Below, one piece after another: positions 6,481 through 13,235 of a DNA stretch of 13,235 nucleotides. Source of the DNA: Chitinophagaceae bacterium (lineage in GTDB: Bacteria; Bacteroidota; Bacteroidia; Chitinophagales; Chitinophagaceae); the NCBI GenBank assembly GCA_947483345.1, contig CANKNL010000058.1, positions 1 to 13,235 of the forward strand, in the 5' to 3' direction. Positions within the stretch are counted from its first letter, which is position 1, and each line of letters begins with the position of its first letter. The notes below the pieces were generated by a model. It was not told the DNA's origin, did no database searches, and saw only the letters and a list, made by a program, of their open reading frames with translations. The position numbers were made by a program, and so were the translations under genes.

Positions 6481-7158
6481 ATGCCAAAATTAGTTCGTGT
6501 TTTCTTTTGGGGTTTATTTATCAGTTTCCTGGGCTCATTACCACTGGGTACTTTAAATGTGGCTGCCATGCAGATCGGCATTCAGGAGAGTATTAAAAAT
6601 GCCCTCTATTTTTCAATGGGTTCATTGTTGGTTGAAATGATATATGTGCGTATTTCCCTGATTGGTGTAGACTGGATACGCAAGCAGGAAAAACTGATGA
6701 AGGCCATGGAGTGGTTCACACTCGTCATCATCATCGCCTTGGCTGTGGGCAGCTTTATCGCCGCAACCAAAGATGGCGGAACGGCTAAAAATGTGTTATT
6801 GCAAAATACGATGCACCGGTTTTTATTAGGGATGTTCATGTGTGCTATCAATCCTGTGCAAATACCATTTTGGTTTGGCTGGAGCACGGTTTTGTTTACA
6901 AAAAAGATTCTGGAACCGGTTAAAATACAATACAATATTTATATCATCGGCATCGGCCTCGGTACACTGGCGGGCAATTGTGTTTTTATTTTTGGGGGTA
7001 AATGGCTGGTACAAAGAATTGCCAATAGTCAGCAATATCTGAATTGGGTGATTGGTGGTATTTTTGCCATTACGGCCATCATACAGGCCATTAAAATGAT
7101 GCTTCATAAAGATGCCGTGCATAAGTTTACACATACTGATGAACAAAATACAATTTGA
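6481..7158 (+). CDS. LysE/RhtB-family amino-acid or small-metabolite exporter
   Basis: A 225-residue membrane protein with about six hydrophobic segments and a hydrophilic C-terminal tail, the normal size for the LysE superfamily. The first helix carries GLFISFLGSLPLGTLNVAAMQ (residues 11-31), matching the family signature in which a small-residue and Pro-rich helix is followed by G-x-x-N. NALYFSMGSLLVEMIYV (40-56) is the second segment and INPVQIPFWFGWSTVL (about 122-137) the characteristic N-P-x-x-x-x-F-W motif of helix four. Such proteins export amino acids or related compounds by proton antiport across the inner membrane; the substrate cannot be told from sequence and in this phylum is generally unknown. 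It starts at ATG 6481 right after a strong promoter match. The exonuclease gene follows 60 bases downstream on the same strand, possibly with its own promoter. Confidence 0.85.
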   Translation: MPKLVRVFFWGLFISFLGSLPLGTLNVAAMQIGIQESIKNALYFSMGSLLVEMIYVRISLIGVDWIRKQEKLMKAMEWFTLVIIIALAVGSFIAATKDGGTAKNVLLQNTMHRFLLGMFMCAINPVQIPFWFGWSTVLFTKKILEPVKIQYNIYIIGIGLGTLAGNCVFIFGGKWLVQRIANSQQYLNWVIGGIFAITAIIQAIKMMLHKDAVHKFTHTDEQNTI

Positions 7159-7204
7159 GGTATCCTGTTCGGTAAACAAAATTCCTGTTACATACATTAA
7201 TCAG

Positions 7205-7212
7205 TATTTTCG
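7205..7212 (+). promoter_or_regulatory. Possible -7 box of the exonuclease/GIY-YIG gene
   Basis: TATTTTCG matches seven of eight positions of TAnnTTTG and ends 6 bases before ATG 7219. No clear -33 TTTG lies at the right distance. If real, transcription would start about at the ATG, and the GTG at 7213, two codons upstream, would not be within the message or not usable, which favours ATG 7219. Confidence 0.3.
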
Positions 7213-7218
7213 GTGCCC

Positions 7219-8574
7219 ATGAATTATGCAATTGTAGATATTGAAACAACAGGGGGTCATGCATCGGCCAATGGCATTACCGAAATTTCGGTTTATGTAC
7301 ATGATGGAGAAAGGGTGATCAGGCATTTTGAAACGCTCATCAATCCACAGCAACTGATTCCAAAATTCATTACGTCTCTTACAGGTATTGATAATGCCAT
7401 GGTGGCAACAGCGCCGGTATTTGAAGATATTGCCGACGTTTTATTTGACATACTAGATCAACATATTTTTGTGGCCCACAATGTTAATTTTGATTACTCA
7501 TTTTTAAAACATCAGTTTAAACAGGCTGGGTATGATTTAACGGCTAAAAAATTATGTACGGTTCGTTTGGGGAGAAAAGTTTTTCCTGGTCTGCCATCAT
7601 ACAGCCTGGGAAATCTTTGCCGGTCTTTAAACATTAATATCGAAAACAGGCACCGGGCTGGCGGGGATGCCCAAGCCACCGTTAAATTATTTGAATTGAT
7701 GCTGGCCCATGGTGCCATGGCTCATATCGATTTGATGTTAAAGCGACATTCTGCCGAGCAATGGCTGCCCATGAACCTGGATAAGGAAGTGATTGATCAG
7801 TTACCTGCCAAACCCGGTGTTTATTATTTTTATAATAGTAAGGGTAAGGTGATATATGTTGGTAAGGCCATTAACCTGAAGAAAAGAATCAGCAGTCACT
7901 TTACACAAAATGACCCCGATTTAAAAAGACAAAATTTTATTCGCCATATTTATAAGGTTACTTATAAACAATGCGCAACAGAATTGGAAGCTATTGTTTT
8001 TGAAAGTACCGAGATTAAAAGATTATGGCCCCGGTATAATAAAAGTCAGAAACAGCCACTTATAAAATATGCCTTGTATGCTTTTGAAGACAACCGTGGA
8101 TATATGCGTTTGCTCATTGATAAGAAGAAAAAAAATATACCTCATTTATACAATTTCAATTTATTAAATGAAGGCTGGCAGTTACTGAAAAAGATGGTGA
8201 CCGAATTTGAATTGAATGACAAGCTTTGTTTTATCAATAAAACCCCGTTCACTAAAACAGAAAATGACGCTTTGGAAGCGCCGGGTATTTATAATGCTAA
8301 AATAAAAATGGCATTGGCTGCTTTAGAAGAAAATCTGCCAACTTTTGTATTAGTGGATGACGGTATGACGGCAGCCGAAAAATTATGTTTACTGGTAGAG
8401 CGGGGCAGTTTCTGGGGCATGGGTTACCTGCCCAAATCCTTTCTCATCAAAAGTTCTGCTGAATTAAAAACGATGCTTAACCCTTATGCCGATAATGATT
8501 ATATCCGTAATAACCTATATGCATTTGCAGCTTCTAATCCCGATAAAAAAATAGTCTTACCCGATCACCTATAA
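7219..8574 (+). CDS. DnaQ-like 3'-5' exonuclease fused to a UvrC/Cho-type GIY-YIG nuclease
   Basis: A two-domain nuclease of 451 residues from ATG 7219 (453 if read from GTG 7213). The N-terminal part is a DEDDh exonuclease: Asp7 and Glu9 in VDIETTGG, Asp92 in AHNVNFDYSF, His145 and Asp150 in HRAGGDA, all five metal/catalytic residues present. From about 196 follows a GIY-YIG domain of the UvrC/Cho kind: GVYYF (200-204), IYVGKAINLKKR (212-223) with the catalytic Tyr and Arg, and Glu262 in the ELEAIVFESTEIKRLWPRYN block, whose ending matches UvrC. The remaining C-terminal 175 residues are unrecognised. The layout resembles the DnaQ-Cho fusions of actinobacteria and Bacteroidota, probably for DNA repair incision plus trimming. 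UvrC's own C-terminal RNase H nuclease and HhH domains are missing, so this is not UvrC. Function beyond nuclease activity is inferred. Confidence 0.9.
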   Translation: MNYAIVDIETTGGHASANGITEISVYVHDGERVIRHFETLINPQQLIPKFITSLTGIDNAMVATAPVFEDIADVLFDILDQHIFVAHNVNFDYSFLKHQFKQAGYDLTAKKLCTVRLGRKVFPGLPSYSLGNLCRSLNINIENRHRAGGDAQATVKLFELMLAHGAMAHIDLMLKRHSAEQWLPMNLDKEVIDQLPAKPGVYYFYNSKGKVIYVGKAINLKKRISSHFTQNDPDLKRQNFIRHIYKVTYKQCATELEAIVFESTEIKRLWPRYNKSQKQPLIKYALYAFEDNRGYMRLLIDKKKKNIPHLYNFNLLNEGWQLLKKMVTEFELNDKLCFINKTPFTKTENDALEAPGIYNAKIKMALAALEENLPTFVLVDDGMTAAEKLCLLVERGSFWGMGYLPKSFLIKSSAELKTMLNPYADNDYIRNNLYAFAASNPDKKIVLPDHL

Positions 8575-8642
8575 TTTGTTTTTGTATAGCAATATGGTTA
8601 CCGGTGACTTTATTTTTTCCGACTTCTTCAATACCGCTTTCG

Positions 8643-8650
8643 TACCTTTA
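8643..8650 (+). promoter_or_regulatory. Possible -7 box of the CDF transporter gene
   Basis: TACCTTTA matches seven of eight positions of TAnnTTTG. It ends 19 bases before the TTG start at 8670, giving a short leader. The T-rich stretch around 8611-8618 could hold a weak -33 element but the spacing is not ideal. Confidence 0.35.
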
Positions 8651-8669
8651 CTTTTAAATACGTACAGTC

Positions 8670-9653
8670 TTGCAAACCGCTCAATATAATCTTCGGGTTC
8701 AAAAGATAATAGCCACTGTTTCTATCATTTTATTTATCATCAAAATTGCGGCCTGGTATATAACGGGGTCAGTGGCTGTGTTAACAGATGCGTTGGAAAG
8801 CATCGTTAATGTGGTAGCCGGCCTGATAGGTGTTTATAGTCTTTATGTATCCGCCAGGCCTGTGGATGAGGATCATCCTTACGGTCATGGTAAAGTGGAG
8901 TTTATATCTTCAGCAATAGAAGGCACATTAATTACCGTTGCCGGATTCATCATTATTTATGAAGCCTTGAATAATCTGATTCACCCGCATGCAATAAAAA
9001 AACTGGATTACGGCATCGTGTTGGTTTTAATTACGGCCATTGTAAATTATATTGCCGGGGCCCTGTGTATCAAAACAGGCCAAAAAAATAATTCATTACC
9101 ATTAATTTCTAGTGGTAAGCACCTGCAGTCAGATACCTGGTCTACCTTGGGTATTGTTGTTGGCTTGATCCTGATTTTATTCACCGGATTAAAATGGATG
9201 GATAGTGCTGTGGCCATTTTATTTTCATTCATCATTATTTTTACAGGATATAAAATAATACGTACTTCTGTGGCGGGGATAATGGATGAGGCAGATACAG
9301 CCTTGTTGAATAAAATGGTGCAGATGTTGAATGCCAGCCGGAAAGAAAACTGGATCGATCTGCATAACCTGCGGATCATCAAATACGGCAGCAGAATTCA
9401 TCTGGATTGTCATCTTACTGTGCCCTGGTATTTAAATGTACATGAGGCACATAAAGAGATTGATGCATTATCCGACCTGGTTAAAAAAGAATATGGTGAA
9501 ACGGTTGAACTGTTTGTTCATTCGGATGGTTGCCTTGATTTTTCTTGTAAAATCTGTACAAAAACTGATTGCGCAGTTCGCCAACATGATTTTGAAAAGA
9601 AAGTGGAGTGGACCATGGGGAATATCTCAAGTAACAAGAAACACCAGGTGTGA
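8670..9653 (+). CDS. Cation diffusion facilitator (CDF) family metal efflux protein with Cys-rich tail
   Basis: A 327-residue CDF transporter, which exports divalent metals such as Zn, Fe, Mn or Co by proton antiport. Six hydrophobic segments span about 13-200, followed by the cytosolic ferredoxin-like domain. The loop DEDHPYGHGKVEF (67-79) is the CDF hallmark. In TM5 the metal pair is His151 and Asp155 in KHLQSDTW. Counting back from GHGK, the TM2 pair corresponds to Glu43 and Asn47 in TDALESIVN, where Asp/Asp or His/Asp is usual, so the site is atypical. The tail ends in Cys288, Cys293, Cys296, Cys301 (C-x4-C-x2-C-x4-C) with histidines at 284 and 306, a possible extra metal site. TTG 8670 must be the start: an in-frame TAA lies at 8655-8657 and no ATG, GTG or CTG comes between; the first internal Met is near residue 177. 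Metal identity unknown. Confidence 0.9.
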   Translation: MQTAQYNLRVQKIIATVSIILFIIKIAAWYITGSVAVLTDALESIVNVVAGLIGVYSLYVSARPVDEDHPYGHGKVEFISSAIEGTLITVAGFIIIYEALNNLIHPHAIKKLDYGIVLVLITAIVNYIAGALCIKTGQKNNSLPLISSGKHLQSDTWSTLGIVVGLILILFTGLKWMDSAVAILFSFIIIFTGYKIIRTSVAGIMDEADTALLNKMVQMLNASRKENWIDLHNLRIIKYGSRIHLDCHLTVPWYLNVHEAHKEIDALSDLVKKEYGETVELFVHSDGCLDFSCKICTKTDCAVRQHDFEKKVEWTMGNISSNKKHQV

Positions 9654-9729
9654 TGCTGATGGCCATTTGAAATTAGAGCGAGAAGATTTTTATCCCCTTT
9701 CTTAAATTTGATGAGTCGACTTCAAAATA

Positions 9730-10440
9730 TTAATGCACTTCAAATAATTTGGCAATACCAAAAGCCGCAGCTGCAGCAAAAGCGCCAATCATGGTCACTT
9801 TTAATGCACCCCAAAGCGGGTTTACACCGGTGATCTTACTTTTAAAATAGCCAAAAACAAATAAGCAGATGAGTGTAGCAACCACTGATATTTTTAAAGC
9901 TTCAACAGAATCAGCAATAAAAAAATAAGGGCTTAAGGGAATAACACCACCGGCAATATAGGATAGTCCGATATTTAGAGCACTTTTGGTTGCCCGTTTC
10001 GGATCCGGTTTATCCAGGCCCAGCTCATATTTCATCATAAATTCAACCCAGCGGTCTTTATCCTGCGATATCTCTGCTGTTGCCTGATCTTGTAAGGCAG
10101 CACTTAATCCGATATTAGCGAAAAACTCTTTGGTCTCTTCAATTTCTCTGTGACGCAGATTCTCCACTTCATCATATTCTCTTTTTAATTCACTCGAGTA
10201 ATGATCCTGTTCGGTCTTGCCGGCCAGATAGCCGCCCAGGCCCATAGCAATACTCCCGGCTGCTACTTCGGCAATACCGGCAATTACAATAATACTGCTT
10301 TGGTCAACAGCACCACTTAAGCCTGCTGCCAATGCAAATGGAACGGTGAGGCCATCACTCATGCCAATAACCACATCTCTTAACAGGTCGGAACTTTTTA
10401 AATGTGATTCTATGTGGTCGTGATGTAAGTGGGTATCCAT
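9730..10440 (-). CDS. VIT1/CCC1-family iron/manganese transporter
   Basis: A 236-residue membrane protein of the VIT1/CCC1 type, which moves Fe2+ or Mn2+ across a membrane, often for detoxification. The N-terminus is His-rich (His4, 6, 7, 9, 13). TM1 carries DVVIGMSDGLTVPFALAAGL (22-41), the family signature with the conserved Asp and Met in the translocation path; TM2 has AEVAAGSIAMGLGGYLA (57-73). Residues 75-150 form a long charged helical insert rich in Glu (EYDEVENLRHREIEETKEFF), the metal-binding domain of plant VIT1 and many bacterial members. Three more membrane segments follow, ending at 232. The gene is convergent with the CDF gene (76 bases between stops), so two metal transporters are neighbours though not co-transcribed. 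ATG 10440 is preceded by TACCTTAG on the minus strand (10464-10457), a 7-of-8 match to a -7 box about 16 bases upstream. Confidence 0.9.
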   Translation of the reverse strand: MDTHLHHDHIESHLKSSDLLRDVVIGMSDGLTVPFALAAGLSGAVDQSSIIVIAGIAEVAAGSIAMGLGGYLAGKTEQDHYSSELKREYDEVENLRHREIEETKEFFANIGLSAALQDQATAEISQDKDRWVEFMMKYELGLDKPDPKRATKSALNIGLSYIAGGVIPLSPYFFIADSVEALKISVVATLICLFVFGYFKSKITGVNPLWGALKVTMIGAFAAAAAFGIAKLFEVH

Positions 10441-10527
10441 AAACAGACTTTAAAAACTAAGGTACAATTATACAGCTAAAAAATAATAATGAAATTGTAA
10501 CCCAATAAAGCAGGTCAAAATTTTGAT

Positions 10528-11763
10528 TTAAACAAGTTGTTTTAAACTAGTATTAATTATGCCAACGCATGCCATGATCTGTTCTTTATTAATGATCAGC
10601 GGTGGTGCAAAGCGAATCTTATCACCATGCGTTGGTTTTGCCAGCAGGCCATTTTCTTTAAGCAACAAACACAGTTCCCAGGCTGCATCAGGGTTGGAAT
10701 GCTTGATAACTATGGCATTCAATAAACCCATACCTCTTACTTCAGAAATAAAAGGGGAGTTTAGTTTAGTTATTTCGTTACGTAATAAGATGCCCATGGC
10801 TTCTGCATTGGCAGCCATATTCTCATCTTTTAAAATCTGCAGCGCGGTTATGGCTACTGCACAGGCCAGCGGATTGCCGCCATATGTGCTGCCATGTTCG
10901 CCCGGCTTAATGGTCATCATAATGTCATCGTCGCATAAAACAGCACTCACAGGCAATACACCACCACTTAAGGCCTTGCCCAAAATTAAAATATCGGGCC
11001 TTACCTGTTCATGATCGCAGGCCAGCATTTTTCCCGTACGGGCAAGTCCGCATTGTATTTCATCGGCCACCATTAATACATGGTATTCATTGCATAAATC
11101 CCGAACGCCTTTAAAATAACCTGCATCCGGTACTACCACACCGGCTTCACCCTGAATGGGTTCAAATAAAAAAGCCGCCACATGTTTATCCTGGAATGCT
11201 TTTTCTAAAGCCACCAGATCATTGAAGGCTATCATTTCAAAACCTGCCGTAAAAGGTCCATAATTCTTTTTGGCGGCAGGGTCGGCACTAAATGAAATAA
11301 CACTAATTGTACGGCCATGAAAATTGCCATCACATACAATGATCTTGGCTTGTTCGGCTGCTATGCCTTTTACTTCGTAGGCCCATTTACGACTTAGTTT
11401 AATGGCGGTTTCAACGGCTTCCACACCCGAGTTCATGGGTAAAACTTTTTCGTAACCAAAAAAAGCGGTGATGTATTGCTCATATTCACCCAGCAAATTA
11501 TTGTGAAAGGCGCGTGAGGTTAACGTTAGTTGTTGAGCCTGTTTAATGAGGGCTTCAATTATTTTTGGATGGCAATGTCCCTGGTTAACAGCCGAATAGC
11601 CACTTAAAAAATCGTAGTATCGTTTGCCATCAACATCATATAAAAAAACACCTTCTCCCCGGTTTAAAACTACCGGCAGTGGATGATAATTGTGTGCACC
11701 ATATTTTTCTTCCAGCTCCAGATAATGTGTAGTGTTGGCTGTAATGGCTAATGTTGATGGCAT
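10528..11763 (-). CDS. rocD: Ornithine aminotransferase (ornithine--oxo-acid transaminase)
   Basis: A class III PLP-dependent aminotransferase that converts ornithine and 2-oxoglutarate to glutamate-5-semialdehyde and glutamate, in arginine/ornithine breakdown and proline synthesis. About 411 residues, as usual for RocD. In numbering from ATG 11763, the substrate region GAHNYHPLPVVL is at 23-34; NSGVEAVETAIKLSRKWAYE (111-130) matches the cofactor phosphate-binding loop; ADEIQCGLARTG (233-244) holds the Asp that contacts the pyridine nitrogen; and Lys263 in ILGKALSGG forms the Schiff base with PLP. YGGNPLACAVA follows near 290. A TTG two codons upstream (11769) would also give an open frame, but ATG 11763 is preferred. 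The gene stands alone, with 87 bases to the VIT gene start and a 177-base upstream gap containing two predicted hairpins that may act on its expression. Confidence 0.94.
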   Translation of the reverse strand: MPSTLAITANTTHYLELEEKYGAHNYHPLPVVLNRGEGVFLYDVDGKRYYDFLSGYSAVNQGHCHPKIIEALIKQAQQLTLTSRAFHNNLLGEYEQYITAFFGYEKVLPMNSGVEAVETAIKLSRKWAYEVKGIAAEQAKIIVCDGNFHGRTISVISFSADPAAKKNYGPFTAGFEMIAFNDLVALEKAFQDKHVAAFLFEPIQGEAGVVVPDAGYFKGVRDLCNEYHVLMVADEIQCGLARTGKMLACDHEQVRPDILILGKALSGGVLPVSAVLCDDDIMMTIKPGEHGSTYGGNPLACAVAITALQILKDENMAANAEAMGILLRNEITKLNSPFISEVRGMGLLNAIVIKHSNPDAAWELCLLLKENGLLAKPTHGDKIRFAPPLIINKEQIMACVGIINTSLKQLV

Positions 11764-11810
11764 GATCAATGTGTTTTTAACTGAATAGAAAAGAAAATGA
11801 AAGACAAAAA

Positions 11811-11874
11811 ATGGGGTATCTACACATGGGGAAGTCAGGTGTAGCCTTATCCTCGATGATTAAGTAAATCGAGG
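11811..11874 (-). promoter_or_regulatory. Two tandem hairpins and ATGGGG repeats in the rocD upstream region
   Basis: Two perfect inverted repeats sit side by side: CCTCGAT at 11851-11857 with ATCGAGG at 11868-11874 (7-base stem, 10-base loop), and CTACAC at 11820-11825 with GTGTAG at 11839-11844 (6-base stem, 13-base loop). On the minus strand the second is followed, about 8 bases on, by TTTTTT and a T-rich tract. ATGGGG occurs at 11811-11816 and again at 11826-11831, 15 bases apart. The element could be a structured leader of rocD, an ispE terminator, or an operator; it matches no riboswitch I recognise. Confidence 0.35.
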
Positions 11875-11940
11875 TTGCTGAAAAGAAAAGACGATATGGT
11901 CAATGGCGTATTAATGGTAATTAATTGCACGCAAGATAAA

Positions 11941-12762
11941 CTAATTAATGAATTTTATAAAATAGTTCCTGTCTTTTAGTGGCGTTAAGTCAATGCTGGT
12001 ATTAAAAATACCATACACCGTACTGCCACTTCCGCTCATGGCTGCATATAGGGCGCCCTGCTGATATAAGATTTCTTTTATTTCTTTTATTTGAGGATGG
12101 GCTTCAAAAACAGGGACTTCAAAATCATTGTGCAGATCTGCATGCCAGGTTTCTATGGGTTGTTGTATAATTACCGCGATTGATTTTTTGGATGGGGCAG
12201 GCCTGATCTTTGAAAACGCCCAACCGGTGTTGATATGAATCCCCGGGTTGACCAACACCATTTTATACATGGATAGATCAACAGCAATAGGTTCTAATAG
12301 GTCGCCGCGTCCTGTTGCAAAACAAGGTTTGTTAAGGATAAAAAATGGGCAATCGCTTCCGAGCCGGAGGGCATAATTTAAAAGTTGAGGCGTAGTGAGG
12401 TTTAGTTCAAATGTAGTATTCAATGCCATAAGCATAAAAGCGGCATCGGCCGAACCGCCGCCTAGTCCGGCTCCCATCGGAATCGTTTTATGCAAATGCA
12501 TTTTTACTGCAGGTAAAAACGGGAAATCGGATTTTAATAAATGGTAGGCTTTCAGGCAAAGATTATCTTGTGCGTTGCCCTCAACAGCCAAACCTGTTAC
12601 GGTAAATTCAAGTTCAGTTTGATGCGTTGACCGGGCAATTATTTCAAGCGCATCTGTAAACGGAACCGGATAAAAAACAGACTCCAGATCATGGTATCCA
12701 TCAGCTCTTTTACAGGTAATTTGTAAGCCCAGATTTATTTTGCAATTTGGAAAGACAAGCAT
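11941..12762 (-). CDS. ispE: 4-diphosphocytidyl-2-C-methyl-D-erythritol kinase
   Basis: A GHMP-family kinase of 273 residues that phosphorylates CDP-methylerythritol at the 2-position with ATP, the fourth step of the MEP (non-mevalonate) route to isoprenoid precursors; it acts in the cytoplasm. The N-terminal FPNCKINLGLQ (4-14) carries the catalytic Lys8; RADGYHDLESVF (19-30) is the substrate-contacting signature of IspE; the ATP phosphate loop PMGAGLGGGSADAAF is at 95-109; the catalytic Asp137 lies in LGSDCPFF; and the third GHMP motif AMSGSGSTVYGIF is near 240-252. All key residues are present. Length is slightly below the E. coli enzyme (283). It starts at ATG 12762 and is separated from the bifunctional-nuclease gene by 134 bases and from rocD by about 177 bases, so it may be an independent transcript. 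Confidence 0.96.
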   Translation of the reverse strand: MLVFPNCKINLGLQITCKRADGYHDLESVFYPVPFTDALEIIARSTHQTELEFTVTGLAVEGNAQDNLCLKAYHLLKSDFPFLPAVKMHLHKTIPMGAGLGGGSADAAFMLMALNTTFELNLTTPQLLNYALRLGSDCPFFILNKPCFATGRGDLLEPIAVDLSMYKMVLVNPGIHINTGWAFSKIRPAPSKKSIAVIIQQPIETWHADLHNDFEVPVFEAHPQIKEIKEILYQQGALYAAMSGSGSTVYGIFNTSIDLTPLKDRNYFIKFIN

Positions 12763-12819
12763 GTTATTGGAGAATGAAATAATTTAGTAGTGATCAGTTA
12801 TCAGGCTTTTTGGTGTTGC

Positions 12820-12897
12820 TTAAAAAAATGAAGTCAATGACCAAAGTATGAAGGACGTTATTGAAACCAGATCAATTTTACATTCAACTTTATCCAT
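12820..12897 (-). CDS. Possible 25-codon small ORF overlapping the nuclease stop codon
   Basis: Directly after the bifunctional-nuclease gene a short frame begins inside its stop codon (TAATG, 1-base overlap: ATG at 12897-12895) and ends at TAA 12822-12820. It encodes 25 residues with a charged N-terminal third (MDKVECKID) and a hydrophobic, Ser/Phe-rich remainder (ITSFILWSLTSFF), like a minimal membrane peptide. The TAATG junction is a typical coupling arrangement, which is the only positive evidence; an AT-rich gap readily yields such a frame by chance. No family recognised. Confidence 0.15.
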   Translation of the reverse strand: MDKVECKIDLVSITSFILWSLTSFF

Positions 12898-13235
12898 TAC
12901 TTCACTTGCCTGGTTTTAATTTCATCCCTAATCGCAATGGCTCTAATGTAATCTTCCTGGTCCAGCACTTCTGCGAGTAAGCCTTCTAATTCTTCCAGTG
13001 ATAAAGTTTTTAAATCATCAGTACCACCGGTTTCAGACGTAACAGGCGTTGACGTTTTTGACTTGCCATCATCTTCCATTAAAATACCGGCCTGATTTAA
13101 AATGGTATCAAAAGTGTAAATAGGACAACCAAAACGTACTGCTAAGGCAAGGGCATCAGAAGTTCTTGAATCAATTTCAACCGTATCGTTGGCCGAACTG
13201 CAAACCAATTTGCTGTAAAAAATACCTTCCTGTAA
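12897..13235 (-). CDS. Bifunctional nuclease (DUF151) family protein with C-terminal UVR motif, partial, truncated at right edge
   Basis: The C-terminal 112 codons are present; the frame is open to base 13235 with no start in view, so roughly the first 90 residues are missing. LQEGIFYSKL and VEIDSRTSDALALAVRFGCPIY are typical of the BFN/DUF151 domain (the conserved S-R-x-S-D-A-x-A-L-A motif). A linker rich in Ser, Thr and Gly follows, then LSLEELEGLLAEVLDQEDYIRAIAIRDEI near the C-terminus, a UVR (UvrB/UvrC) helical-hairpin motif that mediates protein contacts in excision repair. The BFN-UVR architecture is widespread in Bacteroidota. BFN proteins have been reported to degrade DNA and RNA in plants, while many bacterial ones have no assigned role. 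The gene is cleanly terminated by TAA at 12899-12897; ispE follows on the same strand after 134 bases. Confidence 0.88.
   Translation of the reverse strand, partial: LQEGIFYSKLVCSSANDTVEIDSRTSDALALAVRFGCPIYTFDTILNQAGILMEDDGKSKTSTPVTSETGGTDDLKTLSLEELEGLLAEVLDQEDYIRAIAIRDEIKTRQVK

Noticed and set aside
7213..7218. GTG at 7213 as the start of the exonuclease fusion
   Set aside because: It adds only two residues, and the -7-like box at 7205-7212 abuts it, leaving it outside or at the very end of the likely transcript; ATG 7219 is better.
9654..9729. Bidirectional terminator between the convergent CDF and VIT genes
   Set aside because: No stable inverted repeat with flanking T/A runs could be found in the 76 bases.
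11764..11769. TTG at 11769 as the start of rocD
   Set aside because: ATG 11763 lies two codons later and both precede the conserved region; ATG is preferred without other evidence, though TTG starts do occur in this window.
11820..11844. The CTACAC/GTGTAG stem as a standard intrinsic terminator of ispE
   Set aside because: The stem is short and not GC-rich and the T-run begins about 8 bases after it, so termination is not supported well enough to call.
1..13235. Mobile elements, CRISPR arrays, tRNA or rRNA genes
   Set aside because: No transposase, integrase, terminal repeats, spaced direct repeats or tRNA-like cloverleaf sequence was seen in the intergenic gaps.

Overview
The window reads as chromosomal DNA from a member of the Bacteroidota, most likely the Chitinophagaceae or a close Sphingobacteria-type relative. 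The evidence is moderate-to-low GC content by eye, no Shine-Dalgarno-like sequences before the starts, several -7 boxes resembling the Bacteroidota consensus TAnnTTTG just upstream of genes, and family architectures frequent in that phylum (bifunctional nuclease plus UVR motif, DnaQ-type exonuclease fused to GIY-YIG). The genus cannot be fixed from the sequence.

Left half, 1-5749, minus strand: seven tightly packed genes form one operon that runs off the left edge. In transcription order they are an FAD-dependent oxidoreductase of the geranylgeranyl-reductase/UbiH-like type, two paralogous SAM methyltransferases, a type III polyketide synthase with an intact Cys-His-Asn triad, a FabL/FabI-like enoyl-ACP reductase (Tyr-x6-Lys), a FabZ-like hotdog dehydratase, and the first three quarters of a beta-ketoacyl-ACP synthase. 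Gene junctions range from a 10-base overlap to a 4-base gap. The gene set suggests a dedicated type II fatty-acid module that makes an acyl starter, a type III PKS that extends and cyclises it into an alkylresorcinol- or alkylpyrone-like ring, and methyltransferases plus a flavoenzyme that tailor the ring, perhaps to a methylated phenolic lipid or alkylquinone. This is the most interesting system in the window; its product is inferred.

Middle, 5867-9653, plus strand: a secreted YceI-family lipid/isoprenoid-binding protein stands divergent to the operon. It is followed by a LysE-family exporter, a DnaQ-like exonuclease/GIY-YIG nuclease fusion, and a cation diffusion facilitator with a Cys-rich tail and an unusual TM2 metal site.

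Right part, 9730-13235, minus strand: a VIT1/CCC1-type metal transporter, ornithine aminotransferase (rocD) with a leader that can form two hairpins, the isoprenoid-pathway kinase IspE, and the C-terminal part of a bifunctional nuclease (DUF151) protein with a UVR motif, cut by the right edge.

No rRNA, tRNA, CRISPR array, insertion sequence or phage gene was recognised, and no gene-free stretch exceeds 300 bases. Three genes must start at TTG, and three plus-strand genes have a -7-like box almost touching the start codon, which hints at leaderless or nearly leaderless mRNAs.
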